Assembly: GCF_032854445.1 (NCBI RefSeq)
Contig: NC_088305.1
Span: 8,727,717-8,791,716 of the forward strand
Direction: 5' to 3'
DNA: 64,000 bases
From: Liolophura sinensis
Taxonomy: Eukaryota; Mollusca; Polyplacophora; Chitonida; Chitonidae
This document shows positions 44,401 through 54,854 of this stretch, piece after piece; the stretch's first letter is position 1, and each line of letters starts with the position of its first letter. Both the position numbers and the translations under genes were made by a program. A model generated the notes under the pieces. It was not told where the DNA came from. It saw only the letters and a program-made list of their open reading frames with translations, and did not search any database.

Positions 44401-47400
44401 TTGGGGAAAACTGAATAGATCCCAGAGGGAACCCATGATGATCTGCAGGTTGCTGTCAGACCTTCCCACTTATGGCTGGAGATGTACATGAGCTGGACTT
44501 GAACTCACAGAGACTGCATTGGTGAAAGGCTTCGGGCCGTTATGCTGCGCTAGTGCGCTAACCAACTAAGCCACAGAGGCCCCTCTTTTTTTTTTTTAAC
44601 TACGTGTATCAAATGTGGGTGGTTTACCATACTGGGCATTTTGTTTCCTTATTGATCGCCACCAGTTGAGTGAATAATTCTTTAATATCCCATTATAAAC
44701 AAAAATCAAATAAACAAGTACAAGTTGAAAATCCTTAGTATATTTATGGATTATTTATTTGACTACTTCACCTGTACGATGGTGGCCGGTATTGCTATGG
44801 GAGGATTTCCACCACCGTCCACAAATTGGTGCCTAACCTTCCCACGTACCACCAAAAGATCTCTGAGTATCATGATGTGAAGCAACCATAAATCAATGTT
44901 TGTTAACAGATGCGTTCCGCAGACGAGACCAGCTTCAGCATGGGGGAGGGGAAACTGGACAGTGTACCTTTCAGTATGACGACGTAAGTTCACACATTCC
45001 ACTCGGGTTCTTTTAACCTCATGGGGTTATAGGCAATAACATATTATGTATCTGTTTTTGTTATTTTGTAATGAAATCCAAATATTTTCTATGTTGAAAC
45101 AATTTGATTGAGTGAGTGAGTGCTTGAGGTTAACGTCGTACTTAACAATTTTTCAGTCATATGACGACGAAGGAGAGTCCTTAGAATGCATGTAATGTGC
45201 CTCCTTGTTGCAGGATTTCCATCGCTCTTTTATCTAGTGCTGCTTCACTGAGATGCCTTACCGAAGGCAAGTAAGCCACCCTGCCCGAGTCATTATACTG
45301 ATACGGGTCAACCAGTCGTTGCACTATCCCCTTTATGCTGAACGCCAAGCCAGGAAGTTATAACTTCCTCTTTTAAAGTCTTAGGTGTGACTCAACCCGG
45401 GATTGACCCTGGATCTACCGCTCCTGAAGCGGACTCTCGACCAGCTGTGCTATCGGGGCCTGTTAGAAACAATTTGAAAACACAAAACAAAGAACCACTG
45501 AAACTGAAATGTATTTATTATGAAACGAAAATGGGTATCAGTCAAGAAATCACAGAAGAATGTTGCCCCGTTTTTGTGTGGATTATATTAAAATTTCATC
45601 AACTTCCCCCGAGTCAGGATATTGAACTGTGTACAATCCAGCTAGTACATGTCGGTCACAATATTAAAAAAACAATGCCACCATGACATAAAAGTTAATA
45701 TTACTCCTACGATTGTTGTCTGCTCAAAATGGTAATCTGGGCAGGGGAGATCATGCCAGTGAACAACGCTCGTAGCGTTGGACTCAGTGACCACTTTGCT
45801 TTCAAGTGTAAACTCGGTAAGGTGTCTCTGTGAAGCAGCACTAGATAAAAGGACGGAGGAAATTTGTCCTGCAACAAAGAGGCATATGACATGCACTCTA
45901 AGGATTCGTTCGTCATCATATGACTGAAAAATTGTTAAGTACGACGTTAAACCTCAAGCACTCACTCACTCACTCACTCACTCAAGTGTAAACAATATGA
46001 GGTATGAAAAATGCTTGGGCTCTGCTGTGTTCCTGGGTGTATCGGCCCTGGGGTCACCATTTTCAGTTAAGAAAGTGATGGATACAGGCTGTGAAGAAGG
46101 GAAAGGCGAACTTAGGTGACCGTTGTGGTGGACTAACATGTGTAGTGCCCATTTCATCGAGGGTGACTACATCACGACGACCAAAGAAAGTTAGTGCGTC
46201 AAAAAGTTTTCCTCTACTTTAAATACAGAACACATAGCAGAGTGCCATGTCTCTCGAGTTTGCGCAGATATTTAACATTATGTTTTAATTAAGACGTAAT
46301 GTACCGCTGTAAGGCGAGGACAATTTTGTCATGTTCCTTCGGGAGTATGGAATGAAGTTGTCCTCTGTATACGTTTGTTAAAAATGTCTGTTTAAAAATA
46401 CGCGCCTTTCAATTAAATTCTTCTTCTTTTCCTTCCTCGCAACCTTAAGTTTCTGTGACCTTAAAATGTCTTTCAAATCCTCAAGGGTCTATCCCGCGAA
46501 CTGATTGTCACTCTTATCAGACATAATAAAGTGACATTAAACATTAACAGTGTGGATAGCAACTGCCACAAGTACTGTGAATTGCCTCTCTTACTATGTT
46601 ACTACTAGTCCCACCAAAACCCTGACAGCTTCCCGGAGTGCCTCTCTTACTATGTTACTACTAACCCCACAAAAACCCTGACAGCTGCTCAGATTGTCTC
46701 TCTTACTATGTTACTACTAGCCCCACCAAAACCTGTCAGCTGCCCAGAGTGCCTCTCTTACTATGTTACTACTAACCCCACCAAAACCCTGACAGCTGCC
46801 CAGATTGCCTCTCTTACTATGTTACTACTAGCCCCACCAAGACCCTGTCAGCTGCCCAGAGTGTCTATCTTACTATGTTACTACTAGCCCCACCAAGACC
46901 CTGTCAGCTGCCCAGAGTGTCTATCTTACTATGTTACTACTAGCCCCACCAAGACCCTGTCAGCTGCCCAGATTGTCTGTCTTACTATGTTACTACTAGC
47001 CCTACCAAAACCCTGACAGCTGCCCAGGGTGCCTCTGTTACTATGTTACTACTAGCCTCACCAAAACCCTGATAGCTGCCTGGAGTACCTCATTACTATG
47101 TTACTACCAGCACCACCAAAACCCTGACTGCTGCCCGGAGTGCCTCTGTATGTTACTACTAGCCCCACCAAAACCCTGACAGCTGCCCGGAGTCCCTCTC
47201 TTACTATGTTACTACCAGCCCCACCAAAACCCTGACAGTTGCCCGGAGTGTTTCTGTTATTATGTTACTACTGGCCCCACCAAAACCCTGACAGCTGCCC
47301 GCAGTGCCTCATTGTGTTACTACTAGCCCCACCAAAACCCTGACAGCTGCCCGCAGTGCCTCATTACTATGTTACTACCAGCCCCACCAAAACCCTGACT

Positions 47401-48350
47401 GCTGCCTGAAGTCCCTCTGTATGTTACTACTAGCCTTGCCAAAACCCTGACAGCTGCCCGGAGTCCATCTATTACTATGTTACTACCAGCCCCACCAAAA
47501 CCCTGACTGCTGCCTGAAGTCCCTCTGTATGTTACTACTAGCCCCGCCAAAACCCTGACAGCTGCCCGGAGTCCCTCTCTTACTATGTTACTACCAGCCC
47601 TGCCAAAGCCCTGACAGCTGCCCGCAGTGCCTCATTACTATGTTACTACCAGCCCCACCAAAACCCTGACTGCTGCCTGAAGTTCCTCTGTATGTTACTA
47701 CTAGCCTTGCCAAAACCCTGACAGCTGCCCGGAGTCCATCTATTACTATGTTACTACCAGCCCCACCAAAACCCTGACTGCTGCCTGAAGTTCCTCTGTA
47801 TGTTACTACCAGCCCCACCAAAACCTGTCAGCTGCCCAGAGTGCCTCTCTTACTATGTTACTACTAGCCCGACCAAAGCCCTGACAGCTGCCCAGGGTGC
47901 CTCTGTTACTATGTTACTACTAGGCCCACTAAAACCCTGACAGCTGCCCGGAGTGCCTTTGCTCTTAATAATTCAGCAAAACATAAACTGGGGGTTTGGG
48001 GTCATGTCTGGTGTCTTCGGCATGTTACTTACGTGGCGGCAGCACTTTGGCAGCACGGACATGCCCTGCCACAAGAAGACACAGTATATGTGTACACACC
48101 TAACGATTCCTCATAGTCATATACCTAAAAAATTGTTGAAGTATTCATTCGTTCCTTTCTTTCAAAAGTTGAACGTTCCTTTTTAACTGTAACCTAAATT
48201 TTCCACACAGGAAACCACTAAAGCTGTGTTCTGCCTCCTGTTCAATTGGAGTGGCTGGATGATCAGTTTTATAATATAACAATCACATACATGTGCACAA
48301 CTAATTGCTAATTTTTTTTTCAGTTTCTTCGCTGTGTGATGTGCCTGTAG
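41461..48350 (+). CDS. Penta-EF-hand calcium-binding protein (sorcin/grancalcin-like)
   Basis: Coding exons: 41461-41482 (22 nt), 42470-42620, 43203-43340, 44910-44983 and 48324-48350 with stop TAG at 48348. Phases agree at each join. The visible part is about 136 residues. Family match in order: IMIAMLD|RSQDGFM..QEYLEL (EF-hand 2, loop D-R-S-Q-D-G-F-M-Q-Y-Q-E), then W and DADRSGFIEAQEL (EF-hand 3, fully canonical loop), LLRRYS...ISFDDFV (degenerate EF-hand 4 with an insert), LRAYTDAFRRRDQ, then FQYDDFLRCVMCL (EF-hand 5 and dimer end). In this family EF-hands 2 and 3 bind calcium and trigger membrane or partner binding in the cytosol. EF-hand 1 and the Gly-rich N-terminus were not found in a certain exon; 32163-32213 is a candidate and the gap at 41093 may hide another. 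Exact orthology within sorcin, grancalcin and relatives is open. Confidence 0.87.
41770..42469 (+). repeat. Tandem copies of a splice acceptor and exon start
   Basis: About ten units of ~61-67 bp precede the exon at 42470. Each unit includes a version of gagtag|agatcacaggatgg ttgatacag, which matches the true acceptor and the first 24 exon bases at about 21 of 24 positions. It then has acataactaaactatggccc tttgcatgta, matching the intron just upstream of the real acceptor (cttaacatgtggagtag). The decoy units run into a stop shortly after the copied exon part. Confidence 0.92.
42715..42962 (-). mobile_element. Family C SINE, partial
   Basis: Reversed tail (gtacaatttttcagtcatat gatgacaaggag) followed by the body with the reverse of ggtgtcttcggcatgatact in altered form. 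The tRNA-like head is missing. It lies in an intron of the EF-hand gene. Confidence 0.75.
43454..43650 (+). mobile_element. Family A SINE, tail truncated
   Basis: Head ggggcctctgtggctcagtt ggtta with a deletion, B box gtgagttcaagtccagttc and core through ccatcataatgctggccc. The usual tail is missing. Confidence 0.85.
43651..44320 (+). other. Intron of the EF-hand gene, nothing recognised
   Basis: No exon or repeat identified. Confidence 0.5.
44321..44583 (-). mobile_element. Family A SINE, full length
   Basis: Reversed tail (attggtgttttaagctgtac tcaagaatatttt) through core and B box to the head reading ..aactaagccacagaggcccc. Confidence 0.9.
44745..44855 (-). mobile_element. Diverged family A SINE fragment
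   Basis: Eroded reversed core: cacctgtacgatggtggccg gtatt...accttcccacgtacc. It ends about 55 bp before the exon at 44910. Confidence 0.55.
45108..45462 (-). mobile_element. Family B SINE, full length
   Basis: On the + strand it opens with (gagt)n and gcttgaggttaacgtcgtac, then the body and the reversed head (..agctgtgctatcggggcc). A full-length opposite-strand counterpart of the copy at 11923. Confidence 0.9.
45808..45990 (+). mobile_element. Family B SINE, 3' half
   Basis: Starts inside the body (ctcggtaaggtgtctctgtg aagcagc) and ends with gttaagtacgacgttaaacc and seven or so actc units. Confidence 0.9.
46011..46194 (+). pseudogene. Decayed THAP zinc-finger domain
   Basis: The start reads MLGLCCVPGCIG, like the first C-x(2-4)-C pair and CxVPGC signature of a THAP domain. 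About 130 bp later another frame reads CSAHFIEGDYI, like the C-terminal C..H part of the domain. The two are not in one frame and the middle carries stops, so this is a relic. THAP domains occur in host DNA-binding proteins and in P-type DNA transposases; the source is not clear. Confidence 0.5.
46583..47965. repeat. Minisatellite, ~56-58 bp unit, with higher-order structure
   Basis: Roughly 24 units based on ttactatgttactactagcc ccaccaaaaccctgacagct gcccg. Within it a block of about 268 bp is repeated almost exactly (47323-47590 and 47591-47858), a higher-order repeat. The open frames seen on the - strand are products of the array. Confidence 0.93.
47978..48150 (+). mobile_element. Family C SINE, 3' half
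   Basis: Contains ggtgtcttcggcatgttact, gcagcactttggcagcacgg and cctaacgattcctcatagtc followed by aaaaaattgttgaag. It lies in the last coding intron of the EF-hand gene, between the 56 bp array and the final coding exon. Confidence 0.8.
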
Positions 48351-50275
48351 ATATTTCAGTCTGACTTGCCCACATTACAAGGATAACAGGTAAATAATCA
48401 CTTAAGCATGTATATCCCAAACACTGATATCACTTATTAAACCACATTCAAAGGCTCTTGCATTCATTCTGCCGATTGGTTTTTAACCCTGTAGTCAAGA
48501 GTTTATCTATCATGTTCATGAGCATATGAAACAGATGAGCCATGAGTAAACCGCTAACCTTTGTCAAGTACCTGCCACAACTGGTTAAACCGTTGACCTT
48601 TGTCAAGTGCCTGCCACAACTGGCTAAACCGCTAACCTTTGTCGAGTACCTGCCACAACTGGTTAAACCGTTGACCTTTGTCAAGTGCCTGCCACAACTG
48701 GTTAAACCGCTAACCTTTGTCAAGTACCTGCCACAACTGGTTAAACCGTTGACCTTTGTCAAGTGCCTGCCACAACTGGCTAAACCACTAACCTTTGTCA
48801 CGTACCTGCCACAACTGGTTAAACCGCTAACCTTTGTCAAGTGCCTGCCATAACTGGCTAAACCACTAGCCTTTGTCAAGTACCTGCCACAACTGGCTAA
48901 ACCACTGACCTTTGTCAAGTACCTGCCACAACTGGCTAAACCACTAACCTTTGTCAAGTACCTGCCACAACTGGCTAAACCACTGACCTTTCTCAAGTAC
49001 CTGCCACAACTGGCTAAACCACTAACCTTTGTCAAGTACCTGCCACAACTGGCTAAACCACTGACCTTTCTCAAGTACCTGCCACAACTGGCTAAACCAC
49101 TGACCTTTGTCAAGTACCTGCCAAAAATGTCTAAACCACTGACCTTTCTCAGGTGCCTGCCACAACTGGCTAAACCACTGACCCTTGTCAAGTACCTGCC
49201 ACAACTGGCTAAACCACTGACCTTTGTCAAGTACCTGCCAAAACTAGTTAAACCACTGACCTTTGTCAAGTACCTGCCACAACTGGCTAAACCACTGACC
49301 TTTGTCAAGTACCTGCCACAACTGGTTAAACCACTTACCTTTGTCAAGTACCTGCCACAACTGGCTAAACCACTGACCTTTGTCAAGTACCTGCCACAAC
49401 TGGTTAAACCACTGACCTTTGTAAAGTACCTGCCACAACTGGCTAAACCACTGCTCACTCTTATTGAATGGTCACGTAGTACCATGTGGTTTTATTTACG
49501 TGTCAAAGGCACAACCTTGAACTCCTAAATTCACCTAGCAAATTATAGGCACCAGGCAGGCTGCCCTGTTATGTCTGTGTACTGATACCAGTAGATCAAA
49601 TATTTTTCACTTGTGTTAGATTTGCATACTAAAATCCCCTAGCCCATTCAAGTTCTTGTGAATCTATTGACATTCTTTTTTTCTGTTGCAGGTTGGCTTG
49701 ATTCACCCAACACCCAGATTAAACAAAACTCAAGGAAATATCTGAGTATCACAAACACTGGCTATTCCAACCTTATATTAGGAATACATTGAACATGAAC
49801 CTCTGCCTGAATACTGATTAGTTCTGGGAAGAACCTTTCGGAAGAATTTGGCTACTTGTGTTAAATTCTTTCATCTCAAATAGTTTGATGATCGATTGTA
49901 TATTTATTGCAGCTCCCCTGCTTCTTCTAATTTTTGGGACTCAAGGTGTGCTCTGTAAAACCAGTATATTTGTTATTGTAGCAGGAGTATTTACATTTTT
50001 TGTTTTTTTTTTTTGTTTTACATGGTTAGTGCATCTAATGACCAACATATTCATATCTTATTTTTCTTAAAAAAAAACTTAAGAGAAATGTAATTCTTTG
50101 CATTCAGCACTTCTTCTATATATCCTAAAAATTAGAAGAAATAGGGGACACTTAGAGACCCAACCAATGTACAACATATACCTATTGTTGTATGTGTCTA
50201 GTTGGGTGATGTATATACATGTACATATATATATATACATGTATACAAATATATATGTGTATTAAATATGTGTCA
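48351..50275 (+). other. 3' UTR of the EF-hand gene, probably split by an intron
   Basis: After the stop at 48350 the exon seems to continue 39 nt to a donor-like aacag|gtaaat at 48390. A strong acceptor (tttctgttgcag) ends at 49691. The second UTR exon would run from 49692 to a possible signal attaaa near 50262. The intron would hold the 39 bp minisatellite. This splice is inferred from motifs only; a simple unspliced 3' end is possible. Confidence 0.4.
48547..49452. repeat. Minisatellite, 39 bp unit, ~23 copies
   Basis: Units of 39 bp containing cactgacctttgtcaagtac ctgccacaactggctaaac. As 39 is a multiple of 3 and the unit lacks stops in several frames, both strands stay open: SGLTSCGRYLTKV on - (about 345 codons with flanks, 48448-49485) and KPLTFVKYLPQLA on +. 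There is no sign of a promoter or codon-level selection, so I treat it as repeat, not gene. Confidence 0.93.
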
Positions 50276-50397
50276 TATAGATTCAATGTCATCAATTCCT
50301 ATTTGTTCATTATAATACAATAATACCTACATGTATAAATGTAGTCTTGTTTTGTGGAAAATTCAGATTTTCTTTCTCTTCACATGCTACTCATGCA

Positions 50398-50510
50398 TAT
50401 TTATTTATTTATTTATTTGAGTGGTGTTTAGAAAAGATCCAAGAGGCGGTGAGATGGCGAGAGACTCCTGGGTACTAGCACTCTAAAACCACTAGGCCAT
50501 TGAGGCCGTT
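50398..50510 (-). mobile_element. Degenerate SINE fragment
   Basis: (tatt)n and gagtggtgtttag followed by agactcctgggtactagcac and ..accactaggccattgaggcc, a reversed tRNA-like head with the core deleted. Closest to family A. Confidence 0.5.
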
Positions 50511-50691
50511 GGTACATGTTTTTTTAGAATAGCCCAAATAGTTACCTTTCACAAAACATAGCTTCGTCTGTTATCGTTCAAAACCATTGATAAAGTTCCC
50601 AAAATTTATAAAGCAGGTCACATTATCACTTCCTCAAACTTTAGAAGCATTTGAACACCATACATGGATATAGTATAGGTACAAAACACTG

Positions 50692-50832
50692 GCATTCCGG
50701 CAACCTGCGAATGGTTGTGGGTTTTCTCTGGGCTCTGCTCGGTTCCCTCCCACCATAATGCTGGCCGGCGTTGTATAAGTGAAATATTCTTGAGTACAGC
50801 GTAAAACCCCAATCAAATAAAATAAATAAATA
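50692..50832 (+). mobile_element. 5'-truncated family A SINE
   Basis: Starts in the core (ccggcaacctgcgaatggtt) and runs to a complete tail gaaatattcttgagtacagc and aaataaataaata. Confidence 0.88.
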
Positions 50833-51039
50833 CAAAACACTAAAAGGCAATAATTTGAGCTGTTCTTGGTGAACACAGATAATTTGATTTGATTACAGTA
50901 AAGCTTCTTAACACTGTGCTGAGCCAGTTTCAGTGGATGCCACTGGATTCATGAGTTTGCACCATTCAATCATAGTTTAATTGTGAGTTGATTTCACACT
51001 TTATGTCTATCATCCTCATTTCCACCAAGTAATAATCAA

Positions 51040-51392
51040 CCGTTTTGGTGGCTTCATGGTTAGAGCGTCCACATCGAAGTCTGGAGACCCTGGGATAAAA
51101 CCTGCATCAGGTCATGCCATAGACTTTAAAAATGGTACTTGCTGCAGCCTCGCATGGCGCTCAGTACAGAGGTTAGAGCAAGAAAACAGTAATGGTTGGC
51201 CTGGTGTGCGTATAATGGGACTGGGTGCAGTGCCATGTCTGTTGTCTTCGGCATGATACTTCACTGGCAGCAGCACTTTGGCACCACAAGAAGACTCAGT
51301 ACATGTACATGTACATACACCTAATGACTCCTTGTCGTCATATGACTGAAAAATTGTTAAGTACGATGTTAAACCCAAAATACACATACCAA
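51040..51392 (+). mobile_element. Family C SINE, full length
   Basis: Head ttggtggcttcatggttaga gcgtcc, body with tgtcttcggcatgatacttc and gcagcactttggcacc, tail gaaaaattgttaagtacgat gttaaaccc and (ata c)n. Confidence 0.88.
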
Positions 51393-51595
51393 GTAACAAT
51401 CAGGTACATTTATTACTTCATACACTACCTGTAAAAAGTGATTCTTGGAAATTCCTTCTGCAAGAATGAACTTGATCTGATTCATGTATTTATTTGATTG
51501 ATGCTAAAAAGCTGTACACCCTACTTCCTCAGCTTTTTCACTTTTTACATATGAAAGAGCAACTTTCAGAGAGATGCATGCACCTGTTTAATTTG

Positions 51596-51755
51596 CTTTC
51601 ACAGACAAAGTCTACATTGGTTGGGTTGACCAATTTCAGGACTTCACAAAAGTATAAATGTATCAGTTCATGCAGAATAATGCTCTATATGCAGAATATA
51701 CATGTACTTAAAAAAACGCCTAGCAAATATCCAAAAAGGTTGAAGAACAACAGTA
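51596..51755 (+). repeat. Unnamed dispersed repeat, family E, copy 4
   Basis: Contains tctacattggttgggttgac, atttcaggacttcacaaaag and ccaaaaaggttgaagaacaa, aligning with the copies near 16755 and 17300. Confidence 0.6.
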
Positions 51756-51769
51756 ATGAGAATGGAATT

Positions 51770-51840
51770 GAACATAACCCTTCAAGTCACAGTGTGATTC
51801 TACAGCAAGCGTCCTAACCACTAAACCACCACCGGTTCCC
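51770..51840 (-). mobile_element. tRNA-like SINE head fragment
   Basis: Read on the - strand, ggtggtttagtggttaggac gcttgctgtag looks like a tRNA A-box arm, with a weak B box (tgtgacttgaagggttatg). It directly precedes a family A SINE. Confidence 0.4.
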
Positions 51841-51846
51841 TTTCAA

Positions 51847-52107
51847 TTATTCATTTGATTGGTGTTTTATGCCGTACTCAAGAATATTTCACTTATATAT
51901 CAGCAGCCAGCATTATGGTGGGAAGAAACCGGGCAGAGCCTGGGGGAAACCCATGACCCTCCGCAGGTTGCTGGGAGTAATTCCCACTTACCGCCAGAGA
52001 GGAAGCCAGCATGAGCTGGACTTGAACTCACAGCCACCGCATTGGTGAGAGGCTCCTGGGTCATTACGCTGTGCTAGTGCGCTAACCAACTGAGCCACGG
52101 AGGCCCT
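51847..52107 (-). mobile_element. Family A SINE, full length
   Basis: Reversed tail attggtgttttatgccgtac tcaagaatatttcac through core to head ..ccaactgagccacggaggcc. Confidence 0.93.
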
Positions 52108-52139
52108 GGTTCCCTTTCAAGCAAAAGCCGTGACACATG

Positions 52140-52400
52140 TTTATTTATTTGATTGGTGTTTTATGCCGTACTCAAGAATATTTCACTTATATGACGGCGG
52201 CCAGCATTATGGTGGGAGGAAGCCAGGTAGGGCCCGGGGGGGATCCATGCCCATCTGCAGGTTGCTGACAGACTCTCCGACATACAGCAGGAGAGGAAGC
52301 CAGCATGAGCTGGACGTATTCACGGCGACCACATTAGTGGGAGGCTCTGGGGTCATTACGCTGTGCTAGCGTGCTAACCAACTGAGCCACAGAGGCCCCG
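52140..52400 (-). mobile_element. Family A SINE, full length
   Basis: Second full-length copy only ~30 bp from the previous one and in the same orientation. Its core differs from that of the neighbour (ggatccatgcccatctgcag), so these are two insertions rather than a duplication. It lies just 3' of COX19. Confidence 0.93.
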
Positions 52401-52572
52401 CCATGACATATATGTACAGTACACTGTAAACCTCACTCTAGAAGAAGCTTGAGACGTTCTCCCATACTCGAAAAAGATTTGCACACTTTAATGAACAATT
52501 CGTCACACACTGGTGAACTTCAGATGTCTCGTACTAAGCCTTTGTACAACAGAATTTTTCCCATGATATCTG

Positions 52573-52860
52573 TCAGCTTTGCTCAGAGGTCTCCCCAGGG
52601 GCTGAACTGTTTCTCGCCCCCGCTTCAACGTACCCTAATTTACGCCAGTCCTCCCTAGCCATGAGGTTCCTCTGCATTCTGCATTCCAGGTACTCTTTGG
52701 ACTCGTCACGACACATGGAATTCTGTTGTTTGTTTTCCCGCAGACACCTCATGTAGTTAAACATGAACTGCTTGCACTCCCCCTGGTGGTCAAGCGGGAA
52801 GCTCCCTTTGTCTGGAGGTCGCACAAATGTCTTGTTCTGAAATGTCATCGATGTCGACAT
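52573..52860 (-). CDS. COX19: Cytochrome c oxidase assembly factor COX19
   Basis: A single-exon 95-residue protein. Start chosen at ATG 52860 (MSTSMTFQ), matching the family start MSTAMNF; the frame is open three codons further but without an upstream ATG. Family hallmarks: [17 protein letters not shown], then twin CX9[12 protein letters not shown] and [11 protein letters not shown], then RMQRNLM and KLGY. COX19 is a small soluble protein of the mitochondrial intermembrane space and cytosol, folded by the Mia40 disulfide relay into a coiled-coil-helix-coiled-coil-helix, and helps copper delivery to cytochrome c oxidase (with COX11/SCO). No signal peptide is expected or seen. It lies 380 bp downstream of the OVCA2 stop on the same strand. 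A possible poly(A) signal (ATTAAA on the - strand) is near 52490. Confidence 0.95.
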   Translation of the reverse strand: MSTSMTFQNKTFVRPPDKGSFPLDHQGECKQFMFNYMRCLRENKQQNSMCRDESKEYLECRMQRNLMAREDWRKLGYVEAGARNSSAPGETSEQS

Positions 52861-53240
52861 CTTGCTCACAGCAAATAGAACCCCAATTTGATCACAATCA
52901 CAGTACTGTAATCAAACTAATGGCATTCAACAATGAAATTTTGGGTATTATAACAGTATTGAAATGCACAATGTAGTATCGTCACAAAGTTCTGAATCCC
53001 CTACAACACACCCAGAGCTCGTTCAACGAAATACGTTCAACATTTGGATCTTGTAAATCTTTTTCTGAAGACTAAATACAGATCTCTGATGTCGATCAAG
53101 AAGTCTCACTCTATCAATCCACTGGCTTGAGATCATGTAAATCTTTATTCTCGAGGAATACTGCCAAGATTTCAATCAGTCACTCACAGCCAAACACTTC
53201 AGAGACTGCAGTATCCTCATTAAAACACTCCAGCCTTCTG
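52861..53240 (-). other. OVCA2 3' UTR and COX19 upstream region
   Basis: Short spacer between two same-strand genes. On the - strand AATAAA occurs near 53150 (+ strand tttatt), about 95 bp after the OVCA2 stop, giving OVCA2 its own poly(A) site. The remaining ~265 bp would hold the COX19 promoter and 5' UTR. Confidence 0.55.
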
Positions 53241-54720
53241 TTAGAGGCTGTTTTTCATCTGCATCATCTTGTTTAAGAAGTCCAGGTACACCTTCTTCTG
53301 GGCGCTAGATGCTGGTATAAAATGACCCCCAGGATGCTGAAGAATGGTTGGTTCAATAAACTGGTCATTAGCGAGTTCTTCACTCATGTCTGGAGCAGAA
53401 AGACGAAGAAAAGTGAGAAATGAAGTCATTCACACTTTCATGGAACTTTATGATAAATTATACATTTACAGATATGTGTGTGTGTACATGTAATACTGCT
53501 GAGACAGTATATCCATGTTGCCATGGCAACCATTGAAATAACGGCATCCTTAGAAAGAAAAAACATGAACTAGTGCGTAAGACATTCCGCACAGTGACGT
53601 CACATGACGCTGACATTTTTAGACTCAACATGCCAGTTTTTAATAATACTGAAAGTGTACAGATTATGGGAAACCAATTAAGTAGGACTTGATTATCTTC
53701 TGAATTATGTTCTTGTTTGGGTTTTGGCTTTCTCTGAACACAAATACTGCGATTTTAAAAGTAGGCCTTTCACAAGAGGAAGTATGTTGACGTAAAATAA
53801 TATTAGGCCACACCAATTTTTATTAATGTTGTTTTACGAGTAAATTTTTTCCAACATTAGTACAGAATTAAAAACTTTTGGAAAATGTGGACTATGCTGA
53901 CAATTTTGCGTGTTCAAGACATATATACATGATCAGAGGGCTTAGAAAAACAGGAAAACTGTAAAACATTTTCACTTTTATTCTGACTCCCTATTTGGGC
54001 TAAAAGTGAGCACTATTTTAAGTGTACCTTTGGGAATAACCCCATCCGTCTCCCCATAAACGTGCAGACTGGGGCAGCTGACTTTGTTACGATACAAATC
54101 CTGGTGATCACTGGACCGACTCTTGAAACCAGCAACCACGATGGCAAAATCAAACTGAATAGGGGAATCTGGAAGACGATGCAAAGATGAATGATGGACC
54201 TATTGATGAAGATGCTTAGAATTTTCTCATCATTTGGACGTCATCTTACTAACCTTCATTGTTTTTTAATGAAAAGCCAAAATATAAGTGCATTTTAGGG
54301 TGCGGAGAAATCATGGAGAGAGAGGGGGAATTCCACAACCATCTGCAGGTTGCTACCAGACCTTTCCAAGATGGGTCCTGTGGTCTTACCTGTATCCTGC
54401 TCCTTTATAGCACAGAGGAGAGAGAGGAAGGAAGCTCCCTGACTGAACCCTAGTACTCCGTCAAATGGACCCTGGAAAATATGTATCAGGCTATCAGTAT
54501 AGGGCCCTATTCATGAGTTTTTAATGGTATTTCATTAGAAATTCATTTTTTTGTTTAATACTTTTCTCACAATGTTAATTTTTTCAAAATCCCTATCGTT
54601 TTCCTTAGCCAGCAGGAAAAAAAAAAAAAAAAAGAGAGCCAAAAAAAAAAATTCCATTCGACCATCCCTATTTTCTCTTATACTGTCCGGTTATGCCAAC
54701 AATTTAAAATTTTTTTTTTT

Positions 54721-54752
<32 letters not shown>

Positions 54753-54818
54753 GCTTTATTTCAGACTGAATTGTCCATATAAAAAAAGATAAACACACAC
54801 ACACAAAGAAAAAGAAAG

Positions 54819-54854
<36 letters not shown>

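Noticed and set aside
48448-49485. 345-codon open frame with 13-residue repeats (- strand)
   Set aside because: It lies wholly in a 39 bp tandem array that is open on both strands because of its unit length. No start context, domain or transcript evidence.
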